This document shows positions 1 to 8,273 of a stretch of DNA of 64,000 bases, piece by piece. The translations under genes were made by a program, and so were the position numbers. The notes below the pieces were generated by a model. It was not told where the DNA came from and searched no databases. It saw only the letters and a program-made list of their open reading frames with translations. Origin of the DNA: Maridesulfovibrio sp. (GTDB taxonomy: Bacteria > Desulfobacterota > Desulfovibrionia > Desulfovibrionales > Desulfovibrionaceae); the NCBI RefSeq assembly GCF_963677005.1, contig NZ_OY781616.1, forward strand, positions 124,001 through 188,000, read 5' to 3'. Every line of letters begins with the position of its first letter. Positions within the stretch are counted from its first letter, which is position 1.

Positions 1-1032
1 CAGGATCAGAGTATCACCGGGACATTGGTTGTGAGCTTTTTCAAAGTATTTTGCAGCGTCCTGATTTTTCTTCATGCGCGACAGGACAATTCCCATACCG
101 AGATTGTCCAGACAGGTACGTTTTTCTGCAGGTATGTTTTTGTAGTATGCCAGCGCGACTTCAGCATCTGTCATACGTGCCCTGATAAGGGTCTGGGTCT
201 TGAGAAATTGTGCATCATCATCGCGGCGTTTGAAATACTCCGGCGGCATGCGCTGAAATCGTTCTTTCAGATAGTCTATACGGGTATCAAGTCCGGGGTG
301 AGTGGAAAGATAGGTGGGTATGTTGTTGTTGCTGACGTACCACTGCCTTTGTTTCATAATCTTGAAGCTGTCCACCATACCTTCGGGGTTGAAGCCTGCC
401 GCGATGAGGTAGTTCATGCCGAGATGGTCGGCCTCGCGTTCGTTTGCCTGAGTGTAGGACAGATACGCACTCTGGGCTCCGCCCATGGAACCGACAGCCA
501 GTGCGGTTCCCAGATTGCCTGCATTCTCTCCCCCGGACATGCCGATGAGCATGCCTGCCAGGGTTCCCAGAGCACTGGCGATATTGATCAGTTTCATCTG
601 CTCCATGCGCCGGGCAACGTGGCGCAGCGATACGTGGGCAAGTTCGTGGCCGATAACAGCGGCCAGTTCCGATTCGTGTTTCAGATTCAGGATGAGCCCG
701 GTGTAGATGTAAATGTATCCACCGGGAACGGCGAAGGCGTTCATGGAATTGTTTTGGATGACTGCCGCGGTTATGGGAAAAGGCTGCGGAGGCATCTGGT
801 GGGCAACCCTTGCGACCAGTTTCTTGACGTAGTCGGTTATCTGCGGATCAAGAACCAGAGGCATCCGCTGGTGAACCATCTTATCGAATTCCTTACCCAG
901 TTCAATTTCATCCCGCACCGTGAAATCACCGAAGATGGAGGACGCCATGGCTTGCGGGGTAAGGCAGAGCATTACGAAGAAGATAATGAGGCCTGCAACG
1001 GCCTGTGTATTAATTTTGTTTCTGAAAAGCAT
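1..1032 (-). CDS. M48 family metalloprotease, BepA-like (partial, 3' end outside window)
   Basis: The 344 residues visible begin with a hydrophobic signal-peptide-like segment (about residues 12-30, ending in AMA). A zinc-protease core follows, with HELAH at residues 129-133 and a downstream ExxxD ligand motif (NEREADHLG, E198). This is the M48 signature. The C-terminal part visible (about residue 285 onward) looks like the start of a TPR region, the architecture of BepA/YfgC periplasmic proteases that act in outer-membrane protein quality control. The start ATG at 1032 has no strong Shine-Dalgarno sequence, so it is less certain than the family call. The reading frame is open to base 1, so the C-terminus is missing. 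Function as a periplasmic chaperone/protease is inferred from family. Confidence 0.88.
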   Translation of the reverse strand, partial: MLFRNKINTQAVAGLIIFFVMLCLTPQAMASSIFGDFTVRDEIELGKEFDKMVHQRMPLVLDPQITDYVKKLVARVAHQMPPQPFPITAAVIQNNSMNAFAVPGGYIYIYTGLILNLKHESELAAVIGHELAHVSLRHVARRMEQMKLINIASALGTLAGMLIGMSGGENAGNLGTALAVGSMGGAQSAYLSYTQANEREADHLGMNYLIAAGFNPEGMVDSFKIMKQRQWYVSNNNIPTYLSTHPGLDTRIDYLKERFQRMPPEYFKRRDDDAQFLKTQTLIRARMTDAEVALAYYKNIPAEKRTCLDNLGMGIVLSRMKKNQDAAKYFEKAHNQCPGDTLIL

Positions 1033-1234
1033 AGGGTGTAGTATGGTTTTGTTTCATATGAGTAATGACAGAAGCCCGCAGGCTTCAAAAGGTCCTGTCC
1101 GTGTTTTCCGCACAGTCTAATCCATTACTCTTTGTTCCTGAGAATGGTAAGTTCTGTCTGTGTGGTTGTAAACCCCGATGCGGTTACGCCGGACGGGAAA
1201 ACAGCAAAATAAATCATAAACCGGGAGGTTGGGT

Positions 1235-2197
1235 ATGACGGTGTTGTCTTCAAGTGAACTAGCCGAAATCCTTGACCAGAAATTGCGGGTAACCCCTGAA
1301 GATTTGAGTTCATGCCTTGCGGAGCCTCCTGTTACAGCGGAGACTGCAATCGGCTCGGTAGAATATTCCGAAAGAGGAGAGGGGCCGGTGGTTCTGGTTT
1401 CTCACGGCGGACCGGGCGGATATGATCAGGGTCTTGTTATCGGGGAACTTTTTCGTAAAAGCGGTTTCAGGGTCATAGCCCCTTCAAGACCCGGATATCT
1501 TGGCTCTTCAGTTGAACTGGGCCGGACAGCCGAAGAACAGGGTGATTTCATGTATGCCTTGCTTGAGGCTCTGAACATCGAGGATGTAATTTCGGTCGGA
1601 GTTTCCGGTGGTGGTCCGGCGGCAAGTCAATTGGCAATCAGGCATCCTGACCGGGTCAGGGGATTGTTATCCATTGATGCCATCTCTATGCACTACACAA
1701 AGGTTGCCGAAATAAGCCATCTGGAGGAGTGGGTATACCTGAGCAGTCCGGGACAATGGCTCATGGGCTTTTTTTTCAAGCATTTTCCGGCTCAGGTAAT
1801 AAAGGAGTTTCTGCAGACTGAAAGCACGCTGGACGGTCATGCCATAGGATTGCGGGTCAAGGAGATAATGGGCGATGAAAATAAATTCGCTTTTGTGAGT
1901 GCTATGATGGAAACCATGTGCAGTCGGTTCGGAGAACGCAAGGTCGGTGCGAAAAACGATATAACCATGGGAGCGGCGATTGAAAGACTTCCCCTGTCTT
2001 CCGTGCAATGCCCGTTTCTCATCGTGCATGGTCGGCAGGATAACGATGTTCCTCCACGCGATGCAGAATATGCGCACAAAGAGGTTCCGGGATCGCAACT
2101 TCTGTGGATAGAGGAGGCGTCCCATATAGGTTTCTGGACCTCCGCGGATGCCTTGGCGGCGCAAAGGTTCGTGCTGGACTGGGCCAAACATATCTGA
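1235..2197 (+). CDS. Alpha/beta-fold hydrolase
   Basis: A 320-residue alpha/beta hydrolase. HGGPGG near residue 55 is the oxyanion-hole loop, and GVSGGG near residue 125 is the nucleophile elbow (GxSxG). HGRQDNDVP and EASHIGFW near the C-terminus supply the likely acid and histidine of the triad. I chose the ATG at 1235 because GGAGG lies six bases upstream (1224-1228); a TTG two codons earlier is possible but overlaps that site. The substrate is unknown: HGGPGG resembles proline-iminopeptidase and haloperoxidase-type relatives, but no cap-domain residues allow a specific call. It stands alone, divergent from the M48 protease, and ends at the strong terminator at 2371. Confidence 0.85.
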   Translation: MTVLSSSELAEILDQKLRVTPEDLSSCLAEPPVTAETAIGSVEYSERGEGPVVLVSHGGPGGYDQGLVIGELFRKSGFRVIAPSRPGYLGSSVELGRTAEEQGDFMYALLEALNIEDVISVGVSGGGPAASQLAIRHPDRVRGLLSIDAISMHYTKVAEISHLEEWVYLSSPGQWLMGFFFKHFPAQVIKEFLQTESTLDGHAIGLRVKEIMGDENKFAFVSAMMETMCSRFGERKVGAKNDITMGAAIERLPLSSVQCPFLIVHGRQDNDVPPRDAEYAHKEVPGSQLLWIEEASHIGFWTSADALAAQRFVLDWAKHI

Positions 2198-2370
2198 GTT
2201 GTTTTTAGAAATTTAACCCGTCTGTATTGTTCGACGTAGCCTTGCAGCGATATAATTTTAATGCGGTCTGCCATTCAACGTGGCGAAGCCTTATTGGAAA
2301 AGTTTGGTTTTCTCAAATCCTTTTAAAGGGGTTGAGGCTCCCGGCAGGGCCGCCGGAGACATTTAATAAA

Positions 2371-2405
2371 CAAGGCCGGAACCTGATAGTCAGGTTCCGG
2401 CCTTG
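2371..2405. terminator. Bidirectional intrinsic terminator between the hydrolase and rho
   Basis: A perfect 16-bp stem (2371-2386 with 2390-2405) closes a 3-base loop. CTGTTTT follows on the plus side and an A-rich stretch precedes it. It lies between the convergent hydrolase and rho genes, so it can end both transcripts. Confidence 0.9.
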
Positions 2406-2450
2406 CTGTTTTAATTCTCGGCGCTAATTCAGTGTGCGGACGGGCTGATT

Positions 2451-3725
2451 TTATTTGCCCATCATGTCGAAGAATTCGTCGTTGTTCTTGGTTCCTTTCA
2501 TCTTGTCGAGCAGGAATTCCATGGAATCGATTGTGTTCATGGGGGCAAGGAGCTTGCGCAGTATCCAGACCTTGTTGAGCACGTCCTGATCCAGCAGCAT
2601 TTCTTCTTTGCGTGTTCCGGAGCGGTTGATGTCGATGGCCGGGAAAACTCTTTTTTCGGCAAGCTTGCGGTCAAGGTAGAGGTCCATGTTGCCGGTTCCC
2701 TTGAATTCTTCGAAGATGACTTCGTCCATGCGGGAGCCGGTATCAATGAGGGCGGTTGCAATTATGGTCAGGCTTCCGCCTTCTTCTATGTTGCGGGCCG
2801 CACCGAAAAAGCGTTTCGGACGCTGCATGGCGTTGGCGTCCAGACCGCCGGAAAGCACGCGTCCTGATGAAGGGGTGACGGCGTTGTACGCTCTGCCGAG
2901 TCTGGTGATGGAGTCAAGCAGGATAACCACGTCACGTTTGCGTTCAACAAGGCGTTTTGCCTTTTCGAGGACCATTTCGGTAACCTGCACATGGCGCTGC
3001 GGAGGTTCATCGAAAGTGGAGCTGACGACTTCGGCCTTGACTGTACGGGCCATGTCGGTGACTTCTTCCGGACGTTCGTCAATCAGGAGTACGATGAGGT
3101 CTACATCAGGATGATTGGCGTTGATGGAGTTGGCTATGTTCTGGAGCATCATGGTTTTCCCGGTGCGGGGAGGGGCCACGAGCAGAGCACGCTGTCCCCG
3201 TCCGATGGGGGAGAGAATATCTATTACTCTTGAACTGAAATTTGTCGGGCCGTTTTCCATTCTGAAACGGCTGTCCGGGTAGATGGGAGTGAGGTTGTCG
3301 AAAAGGACCAGATTACGCGAATGCTCGGGAGGCTCAAGCCCGATTTCATTTACCCTGAGCAGGGCGAAATAACGTTCGCCTTCTTTGGGGGGGCGAATCT
3401 GTCCGGAAATGATGTCGCCCTTTCTGAGACCGAATCTTCGTATCTGGGACGGAGATACGTAGATGTCATCCGGTCCGGGCATGTAGCTGTAGGTTGGTGA
3501 ACGCAGAAAGCCGAAACCGTCGGGGAGAACTTCCAGAACCCCTTCGCCGTATATCTGGCCGTTTTGCGAAGCGCAGCCCTGAAGCAGGGCGAAGATCAAT
3601 TCCTGCTTGCGCATTCCGCTGGGGTTTTCAACTTTAAACTTTGCAGCCAGATCCATGAGATCTGACATGTTCTTCAGTTTCAGTTCAGTCAGGTTCAGGT
3701 TGTTTGTCTTTTTGTCTTGGCCCAT
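2451..3725 (-). CDS. rho: Transcription termination factor Rho
   Basis: A 424-residue hexameric RNA helicase that ends Rho-dependent transcripts. The N-terminal Rho_N helical domain (about 12-50) is followed by the CSD-like RNA-binding domain (about 55-125; [16 protein letters not shown]). The RecA-like ATPase domain has Walker A PPRTGKT at about 185-191 and the Q-/R-loop sequence [13 protein letters not shown] near 270. Length matches the family. The ATG at 3725 follows a weakly purine-rich leader. It lies downstream of carD in the same orientation but separated by 335 bases, so it may have its own promoter. Identification is secure. Confidence 0.98.
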   Translation of the reverse strand: MGQDKKTNNLNLTELKLKNMSDLMDLAAKFKVENPSGMRKQELIFALLQGCASQNGQIYGEGVLEVLPDGFGFLRSPTYSYMPGPDDIYVSPSQIRRFGLRKGDIISGQIRPPKEGERYFALLRVNEIGLEPPEHSRNLVLFDNLTPIYPDSRFRMENGPTNFSSRVIDILSPIGRGQRALLVAPPRTGKTMMLQNIANSINANHPDVDLIVLLIDERPEEVTDMARTVKAEVVSSTFDEPPQRHVQVTEMVLEKAKRLVERKRDVVILLDSITRLGRAYNAVTPSSGRVLSGGLDANAMQRPKRFFGAARNIEEGGSLTIIATALIDTGSRMDEVIFEEFKGTGNMDLYLDRKLAEKRVFPAIDINRSGTRKEEMLLDQDVLNKVWILRKLLAPMNTIDSMEFLLDKMKGTKNNDEFFDMMGK

Positions 3726-4060
3726 ACTGTATAACCGGAGTTAAATGTTAAAAATATCGAATTTTAACTGCAAAAAAAAATCCGTACAGCTCGCAACGAT
3801 TCTGCACGCGGCAGTTTGCTTCAGCGTAAAATCAATGTGTGTATTGTATTGGATTTGTTTCCCAAGTGAGTGGCAGTTTTAATGCGCGAATTATAAAAAT
3901 CAACTTTTGTCCATGATTCACGTATCGCCCTGCGGCAGTCCGAAATTCAGGTTTTGCATGCAATACATTCGAAAAAACGTAAAATGAGCATTCCTGCGGC
4001 TGCAACTTCTAGGGCATTAACTGAAAGAATCGTTTATGACAAGCTGTTTGATCGTGTTTT
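3726..4060. other. Intergenic region between carD and rho
   Basis: This 335-base AT-rich gap contains no plausible coding sequence and no strong hairpin that I could find. It presumably holds the rho promoter and 5' leader (rho is often autoregulated), but I see no unambiguous -35/-10 pair. Confidence 0.5.
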
Positions 4061-4576
4061 TCAGGATTCAGTTTCCTGTTTTTCAAGCACATCACTGAAA
4101 AGTTCGTTGATCTCGTCCTTTATTTCTTCCTGATCAAGGTCGAGTGCAAATGAAAGTTCCATGGAAACCAGTCCCATAGCCTGTTCCAAAAGTCTTCTTT
4201 CCCCAAAGGAGAGTTCCTTGTCCCGACCTATGAGGAAGAGTTCCTTGAGAACATAAGCTACGTCCTGCAGGTCGCCGCTTTTCAGTTTTTCGGAGTATTC
4301 GCGGTAGCGTCTGTTCCAGTTCTGGCCAGTGTATCCGGTGAAGTCAGATCTGTCTTTGAGGCATTCAAAAATTTTCAGTCCCGCATCCTTGTCGCAGACC
4401 GCCCTGAGTCCGACGTTTTTGGCGTTCATGACCGGGACCATGAGCGTTACATTATTGCTCAAAATGCGGACAATATAAAATTCGGCAGTTGCTCCGCCTA
4501 TTTCCTGACTTTCAATACGTTCTACTTTGCCTACTCCCTGTGAAGGGTAGACAACCAGTTGGTCTAACTCAAACAC
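4061..4576 (-). CDS. CarD/CdnL-family transcriptional regulator
   Basis: A 171-residue protein of the CarD_CdnL_TRCF family, which binds the RNA polymerase beta subunit and stabilises open complexes at rRNA and stress promoters. The N-terminal Tudor-like RNAP-interaction domain (VYPSQGVGKVERI, about 8-20) is followed by a helical DNA-binding domain with the family sequence NRRYREYSEKLKSGD. The start is a GTG: AAGGAG lies six bases upstream, while the ATG four bases upstream of the GTG is out of frame and meets a stop after two codons. Acidic C-terminal tail. Position beside rho and pth fits a basic gene-expression neighbourhood. Confidence 0.93.
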   Translation of the reverse strand: MFELDQLVVYPSQGVGKVERIESQEIGGATAEFYIVRILSNNVTLMVPVMNAKNVGLRAVCDKDAGLKIFECLKDRSDFTGYTGQNWNRRYREYSEKLKSGDLQDVAYVLKELFLIGRDKELSFGERRLLEQAMGLVSMELSFALDLDQEEIKDEINELFSDVLEKQETES

Positions 4577-4794
4577 TCATGGCTCCTTGGATTTACAAAA
4601 GAAATGCACACAAAAATGGAATTATGGTTTCCGGCGGGCATTCCGTTCAAATGTTGGCGCATTAAGTACGAACGGATGTTCCGAATGCTGTTGCGGAGGA
4701 TTTCCTATCCATTTTTTTGAACCCCTGATTTAGTGTACTTTTTGTCCGGGGAATTATTGTGTTGAAAAAGTGTAACCGAAATGTAAAAAATAGT

Positions 4795-5412
4795 CTATGG
4801 CTGCTTTTCATTTGTTTCCGGCGCAAACGTGTGCATGAATTGCGTCGCTGTACCCTGTCCGCGTCTGAAATAAAGGTCGAGACCCTTTGTGACGGCGGCA
4901 GCCATCTGTTTTGCTATATTCAGTTCACCGGGTGAAAACTCTTCCAGAACATAATCTTTGACCTGCGATGAAAATTCCGGCCTGCCTATTCCTATCCGCA
5001 CCCTGAAGAAATCAGGAGACCCCATGGACTGCTGGATGGATTCCAGCCCTCTGTGTCCGTTGTTGCCTCCGCCTTTCTTGAATTTCATTTTTCCCGCAGG
5101 GAGGTCCAGTTCGTCGTGGATGACGATTACACTTCCTACGGGAATGGAAAATTTACCGCAGATGGCCGCAACCGCCTTGCCGCTGAGATTCATGTATGTC
5201 AGCGGTTTTGCAATCAGCACGTTGCTGCCGGCTATGGCTGCGGAGAAAAGTTCATAATCGCCGGATAGCTCCAGCTTTTTGTGGCGCATGCTTTTGCGGG
5301 AAGAAGCAGTTTCCTCCAGAGCGTCCACGGCGATGAAGCCGATGTTGTGTCTGGTCAATGCATATTCGGGGCCGGGATTGCCAAGTCCGACTATGAGTGC
5401 CTTATAATCCAT
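4795..5412 (-). CDS. pth: Peptidyl-tRNA hydrolase
   Basis: A 205-residue enzyme that hydrolyses peptidyl-tRNA released from stalled ribosomes. The family motifs are clear: VGLGNPGPEY at 8-17, TRHNIGF with catalytic His22, the substrate-binding KPLTYMNLSG, HDELDLP with the catalytic Asp, and GGGNNGHRGL. Slightly longer than the usual 190-200 residues because of an extended C-terminal tail. It follows rplY (ribosomal protein L25), an arrangement common in bacteria, with a moderate terminator between them. Confidence 0.98.
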   Translation of the reverse strand: MDYKALIVGLGNPGPEYALTRHNIGFIAVDALEETASSRKSMRHKKLELSGDYELFSAAIAGSNVLIAKPLTYMNLSGKAVAAICGKFSIPVGSVIVIHDELDLPAGKMKFKKGGGNNGHRGLESIQQSMGSPDFFRVRIGIGRPEFSSQVKDYVLEEFSPGELNIAKQMAAAVTKGLDLYFRRGQGTATQFMHTFAPETNEKQP

Positions 5413-5475
5413 TGTGAAACCTTTTCTGAAAAGCTGGGTGCCTGAAAATTATTCCACAGGCTCAAAAAATGACAA

Positions 5476-5498
5476 AGGCCCCGGAAACTCCGGGGCCT
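5476..5498 (-). terminator. Terminator or attenuator between rplY and pth
   Basis: A perfect 10-bp GC-rich stem (AGGCCCCGGA with TCCGGGGCCT) closes a 3-base loop. On the minus strand it is followed by TTTGTCATTTTTT. The U-tract is interrupted, so partial read-through from rplY into pth is plausible. Confidence 0.7.
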
Positions 5499-5521
5499 GA
5501 ATACACGTATGTATCGAAAGG

Positions 5522-6109
5522 CTATTCTTTGTCTTCTTCCTCATCTTTTGCGGCACCGCGACCGGCGGCACAGCGAACGAGAGCGAAGTTGTTATCGAAA
5601 ACAACGGATGCACCTTCGCCGAGATCAATTTCATTGACGAAAACAGTGTCGCCTACATTGAGGCTGCTGACATCAACGGAGATGGATGCGGGAAGGGTTT
5701 CCGCGGTGCAGGCAACGGTGAGTTTGCTGCGGTAAACGGCGATACGACCACCCAGTTTTACACCGGGGGCTCTACCTGTGGTTACGACAGGAACATCGAG
5801 CTTGATGGCACTGCCGGGGGTTACACCGAGAAAGTCGATGTGGTTCACACGGGGGCGAACAGGGTCCTTCTGAACTTTCCAGGCCAGGGTGTCATAGGCT
5901 TTGCCGTCGACTTCCAGGCTGAATACGCGGGTGGTTCCGGTCTGACGGAACATTTTCGCGAATTCGTTTTCATTGACGGTCAGGATCATGTTTTCGCCTT
6001 TCTGGGTGTAGAAAACGGCGGGAACCAGACCCTTGCTGCGAAGCTTGCGGTTGGCGGACTTACCGGTTTCGGTACGAAGTTCCGCTTTGATGGTAGCTTT
6101 CTCAGACAT
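5522..6109 (-). CDS. rplY: 50S ribosomal protein L25 (general stress protein Ctc form)
   Basis: A 195-residue long-form L25/Ctc, the 5S-rRNA-binding ribosomal protein. The N-terminal L25 beta-barrel (about 1-95; GKSANRKLRSKG near 14-25) is followed by the TL5-type C-terminal domain (about 100-180) and a lysine/acidic tail. I chose the ATG at 6109 because AAGGAG sits six bases upstream; an in-frame ATG 12 codons earlier lacks such a site. It follows prs on the same strand (67-base gap), an order (prs-rplY-pth) widely conserved in bacteria, and is very probably cotranscribed with it. Confidence 0.96.
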   Translation of the reverse strand: MSEKATIKAELRTETGKSANRKLRSKGLVPAVFYTQKGENMILTVNENEFAKMFRQTGTTRVFSLEVDGKAYDTLAWKVQKDPVRPRVNHIDFLGVTPGSAIKLDVPVVTTGRAPGVKLGGRIAVYRSKLTVACTAETLPASISVDVSSLNVGDTVFVNEIDLGEGASVVFDNNFALVRCAAGRGAAKDEEEDKE

Positions 6110-6176
6110 GGTTATCTCCTTATGTGTTAACCTGCTGCCGCTCAAAAAGACCGGCAGAGGGTGGGAATAGGCTGTT

Positions 6177-7118
6177 TTAAACGAAAAGTACGCTTACGGA
6201 AGATTCGGTATGCACATTATGAATGCATTTTGCCAGAATCCCGGCGACGGATTTTACTTTGATCTTGTCGCATTTTGCGAATTTCGCTTCGGGTACGGGC
6301 AGGGTGTTGGTCACGATCACTTCGGAGAAGGGAGCCGCAGCCAGTCTGTCCATGGCCGGTCCGGAAAGTACCGGATGAGTTGCGCAGGCGATTACGTCTT
6401 TTGCGCCGTGTTCCATGAGAACCTTGGCTGCCTGGCAAATGGTGCCTGCGGTGTCGATCATGTCATCCATGACCACGCAGGTCTTGTTCTTGACTTCGCC
6501 GATGACGTGCATGGCTCTTGCCTGGTTCGGGGCATCGCGGCGTTTGTCCACGATGGCCAGCCCTGCATTGAGATGCTTGGCATAGGCTCTGGCGCGTTCG
6601 GTTCCGCCTGCATCAGGGGAAACCATTACCATTTCTTCGTCGCGGGTACGCAGTTCTTCAAGCAGAACAGGCGCGGCGTAGATGTTGTCCACGGGAAGGT
6701 TGAAGAATCCCTGGATCTGGCCTGCGTGCAGGTCGATGGTTACCAGACGCTGCATTCCGGCTACGGTAAGGCAGTCGGCACAGAGCTTGGCGCTGATGGG
6801 TGCGCGCGGGGAAACCTTGCGGTCCTGCCTTGCGTACCCGTAGTAGGGAACAACTGCGGTTACGCGTCTGGCGCTGGCTCTCTTGAGCGCGTCGAGCATG
6901 AGACAGAGTTCCATGAAATGAAAGTTGACAGGATCGCAGGTCGACTGGACTACAAAGACGTCACAGCCGCGGACGTTGTCCTGAATTTCAATGCGGATTT
7001 CGCCATCACTGAATTTCTCGCGCAGGCAGGGCGTAAGTTTGCTGCCGAGATGGTCACAGATTGCTTCCGAAAGTGCCGGATTTGACGAGCCGCTGATAAT
7101 CTTGAGTTCACCGTTCAT
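6177..7118 (-). CDS. prs: Ribose-phosphate pyrophosphokinase (PRPP synthetase)
   Basis: A 313-residue enzyme that makes 5-phosphoribosyl diphosphate from ribose 5-phosphate and ATP for nucleotide, His and Trp synthesis. Visible motifs are SDGEIRIEI near 38-46, the flexible loop with YGYARQDRKVSPRAPISAK near 95-113, the catalytic DLHAGQIQGFF near 128-138, and the PRPP-binding loop CVVMDDMIDTAGT near 215-227. Length and motifs match class I PRPP synthetases. It lies between the tRNA-Gln gene and rplY. Confidence 0.98.
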   Translation of the reverse strand: MNGELKIISGSSNPALSEAICDHLGSKLTPCLREKFSDGEIRIEIQDNVRGCDVFVVQSTCDPVNFHFMELCLMLDALKRASARRVTAVVPYYGYARQDRKVSPRAPISAKLCADCLTVAGMQRLVTIDLHAGQIQGFFNLPVDNIYAAPVLLEELRTRDEEMVMVSPDAGGTERARAYAKHLNAGLAIVDKRRDAPNQARAMHVIGEVKNKTCVVMDDMIDTAGTICQAAKVLMEHGAKDVIACATHPVLSGPAMDRLAAAPFSEVIVTNTLPVPEAKFAKCDKIKVKSVAGILAKCIHNVHTESSVSVLFV

Positions 7119-7160
7119 TGTCGGTCTCCACCTTGACCACTCGGGGACAGGAAAAGAATT

Positions 7161-7236
7161 TGGCAGGGATGGCAGGATTCGAACCCGCGAGTGACGGGAC
7201 CAAAACCCGTTGCCTTACCAACTTGGCGACATCCCT
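7161..7236 (-). tRNA. tRNA-Gln (anticodon UUG)
   Basis: Read on the minus strand, 76 bases fold into a full cloverleaf. A 7-bp acceptor stem (AGGGATG with CATCCCT) is followed by a G discriminator and an encoded CCA. The anticodon stem ACGGG/CCCGT encloses the loop TTTTGGT with anticodon TTG. The T-arm is GCGGG-TTCGAAT-CCTGC. It lies between ispE and prs on the same strand, so it may be processed from a common transcript. Confidence 0.97.
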
Positions 7237-7266
7237 GCACTTGATTATTTAAAAATTTACTTTCAA

Positions 7267-8145
7267 TTATGAAAATGTGTGAAGAACTGAGACTGTTCCG
7301 GCAGCTTTTAATCCGGCAGCGGCTTTTTCGGCGTCGTTTCCGTTTTTGAAAAAGGAAATAACACTTGCTCCGCTTCCGCTCATCACAGCCCCGCAGGCTC
7401 CGTTTTTCAGCAAGTATTCCTTTGTTTTCCGTATCACGGGAAACTCGGGAAGGACAACTTTCTCAAAGTCATTTAATAAAGTCACCCTCGTTTTGGAGGC
7501 CGTTTTATTATTACTGCTTACGGAAGTTGTCAAGAGGAAGGATTCCATTTTTTGTTCCCAGACTTTTTTGTCCCTGCTGCTCCATGCCTTGTAGGCCCAC
7601 GCCGTGTTGACGTGGACATCAGGGCAGGCCAGCAGAGCGGTGAGTCCGGAAAGATCAACCTCGCACGGAGTCAGAATTTCTCCTATTCCTTTTGCCCAGG
7701 CCGGGCCGTCCAGCAGAAAAAACGGAACGTCCGCTCCAAGTCCGGCGGCAAGGGCATTGAGTTTTTCGGCATCCATACCTGGGCTTTCCGGGTGAGTGTT
7801 CAGAAATTTCAACATGGTGGCGGCATCGGAACTTCCGCCTCCCAGTCCCGCGCCGGTGGGGGTCCTTTTAATCAGCTCCACGTGGAGTCCGGGACGGAAC
7901 CCGGTTGCCGATGCATATCTGTCCCAGGCCTTGTAGATAAGGTTCTCTTCCGCCGGAAGGTCGAATCCTGCACAGTTAATGGTGCAGCTTTTTCCGGTCT
8001 CCGTTATTTCAAGAGTATCGAACAGTGCCGGAAAAGGCAGGAACAGGGTATCCAGTTCGTGATATCCGTCTTCCCGTCTGCGCACTATTTTCAGGTAGAG
8101 ATTAACCTTTGCCGGGGCTGTCAGTGTTATAGTTTTGTTGTCCAT
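7267..8145 (-). CDS. ispE: 4-diphosphocytidyl-2-C-methyl-D-erythritol kinase
   Basis: A 292-residue GHMP-family kinase of the MEP isoprenoid pathway. It phosphorylates the 2-hydroxyl of CDP-methylerythritol. Visible motifs are the N-terminal APAKVNLYLKI (about 10-20), the ATP-binding glycine/serine loop PTGAGLGGGSSDAA near 90-103, and the C-terminal MSGSGASV (GHMP motif 3) near 250. The ispE-prs neighbourhood is conserved in many bacteria. Slightly longer than the E. coli enzyme owing to an insert around residue 200. Confidence 0.97.
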   Translation of the reverse strand: MDNKTITLTAPAKVNLYLKIVRRREDGYHELDTLFLPFPALFDTLEITETGKSCTINCAGFDLPAEENLIYKAWDRYASATGFRPGLHVELIKRTPTGAGLGGGSSDAATMLKFLNTHPESPGMDAEKLNALAAGLGADVPFFLLDGPAWAKGIGEILTPCEVDLSGLTALLACPDVHVNTAWAYKAWSSRDKKVWEQKMESFLLTTSVSSNNKTASKTRVTLLNDFEKVVLPEFPVIRKTKEYLLKNGACGAVMSGSGASVISFFKNGNDAEKAAAGLKAAGTVSVLHTFS

Positions 8146-8211
8146 GGTCCGTGTTTAACCTAAAGAGATTCCGTTAGGAAGAGTGAAAATAGCCCGCTTT
8201 TTATTATGATG

Positions 8212-8243
8212 AATCCCGTCCCGGATATATCCGGAACGGGATT
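8212..8243. terminator. Hairpin downstream of the DegP-like protease gene
   Basis: A near-perfect inverted repeat (AATCCCGT...ACGGGATT around a CCGGATATATCCGG core, one mismatch) starts 30 bases past the protease stop. The T-run is on the plus side (TTGTTTTC); the minus side has no clean U-tract. Termination of the minus-strand gene is therefore probable rather than certain. Confidence 0.55.
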
Positions 8244-8273
8244 GTTTTCGGGGGCAACAAACCGGATAGGAGA

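Noticed and set aside
25..1041. Plus-strand 338-residue open frame
   Set aside because: It mirrors the minus-strand M48 protease, which has HELAH and NEREADHLG; the plus frame shows no family pattern.
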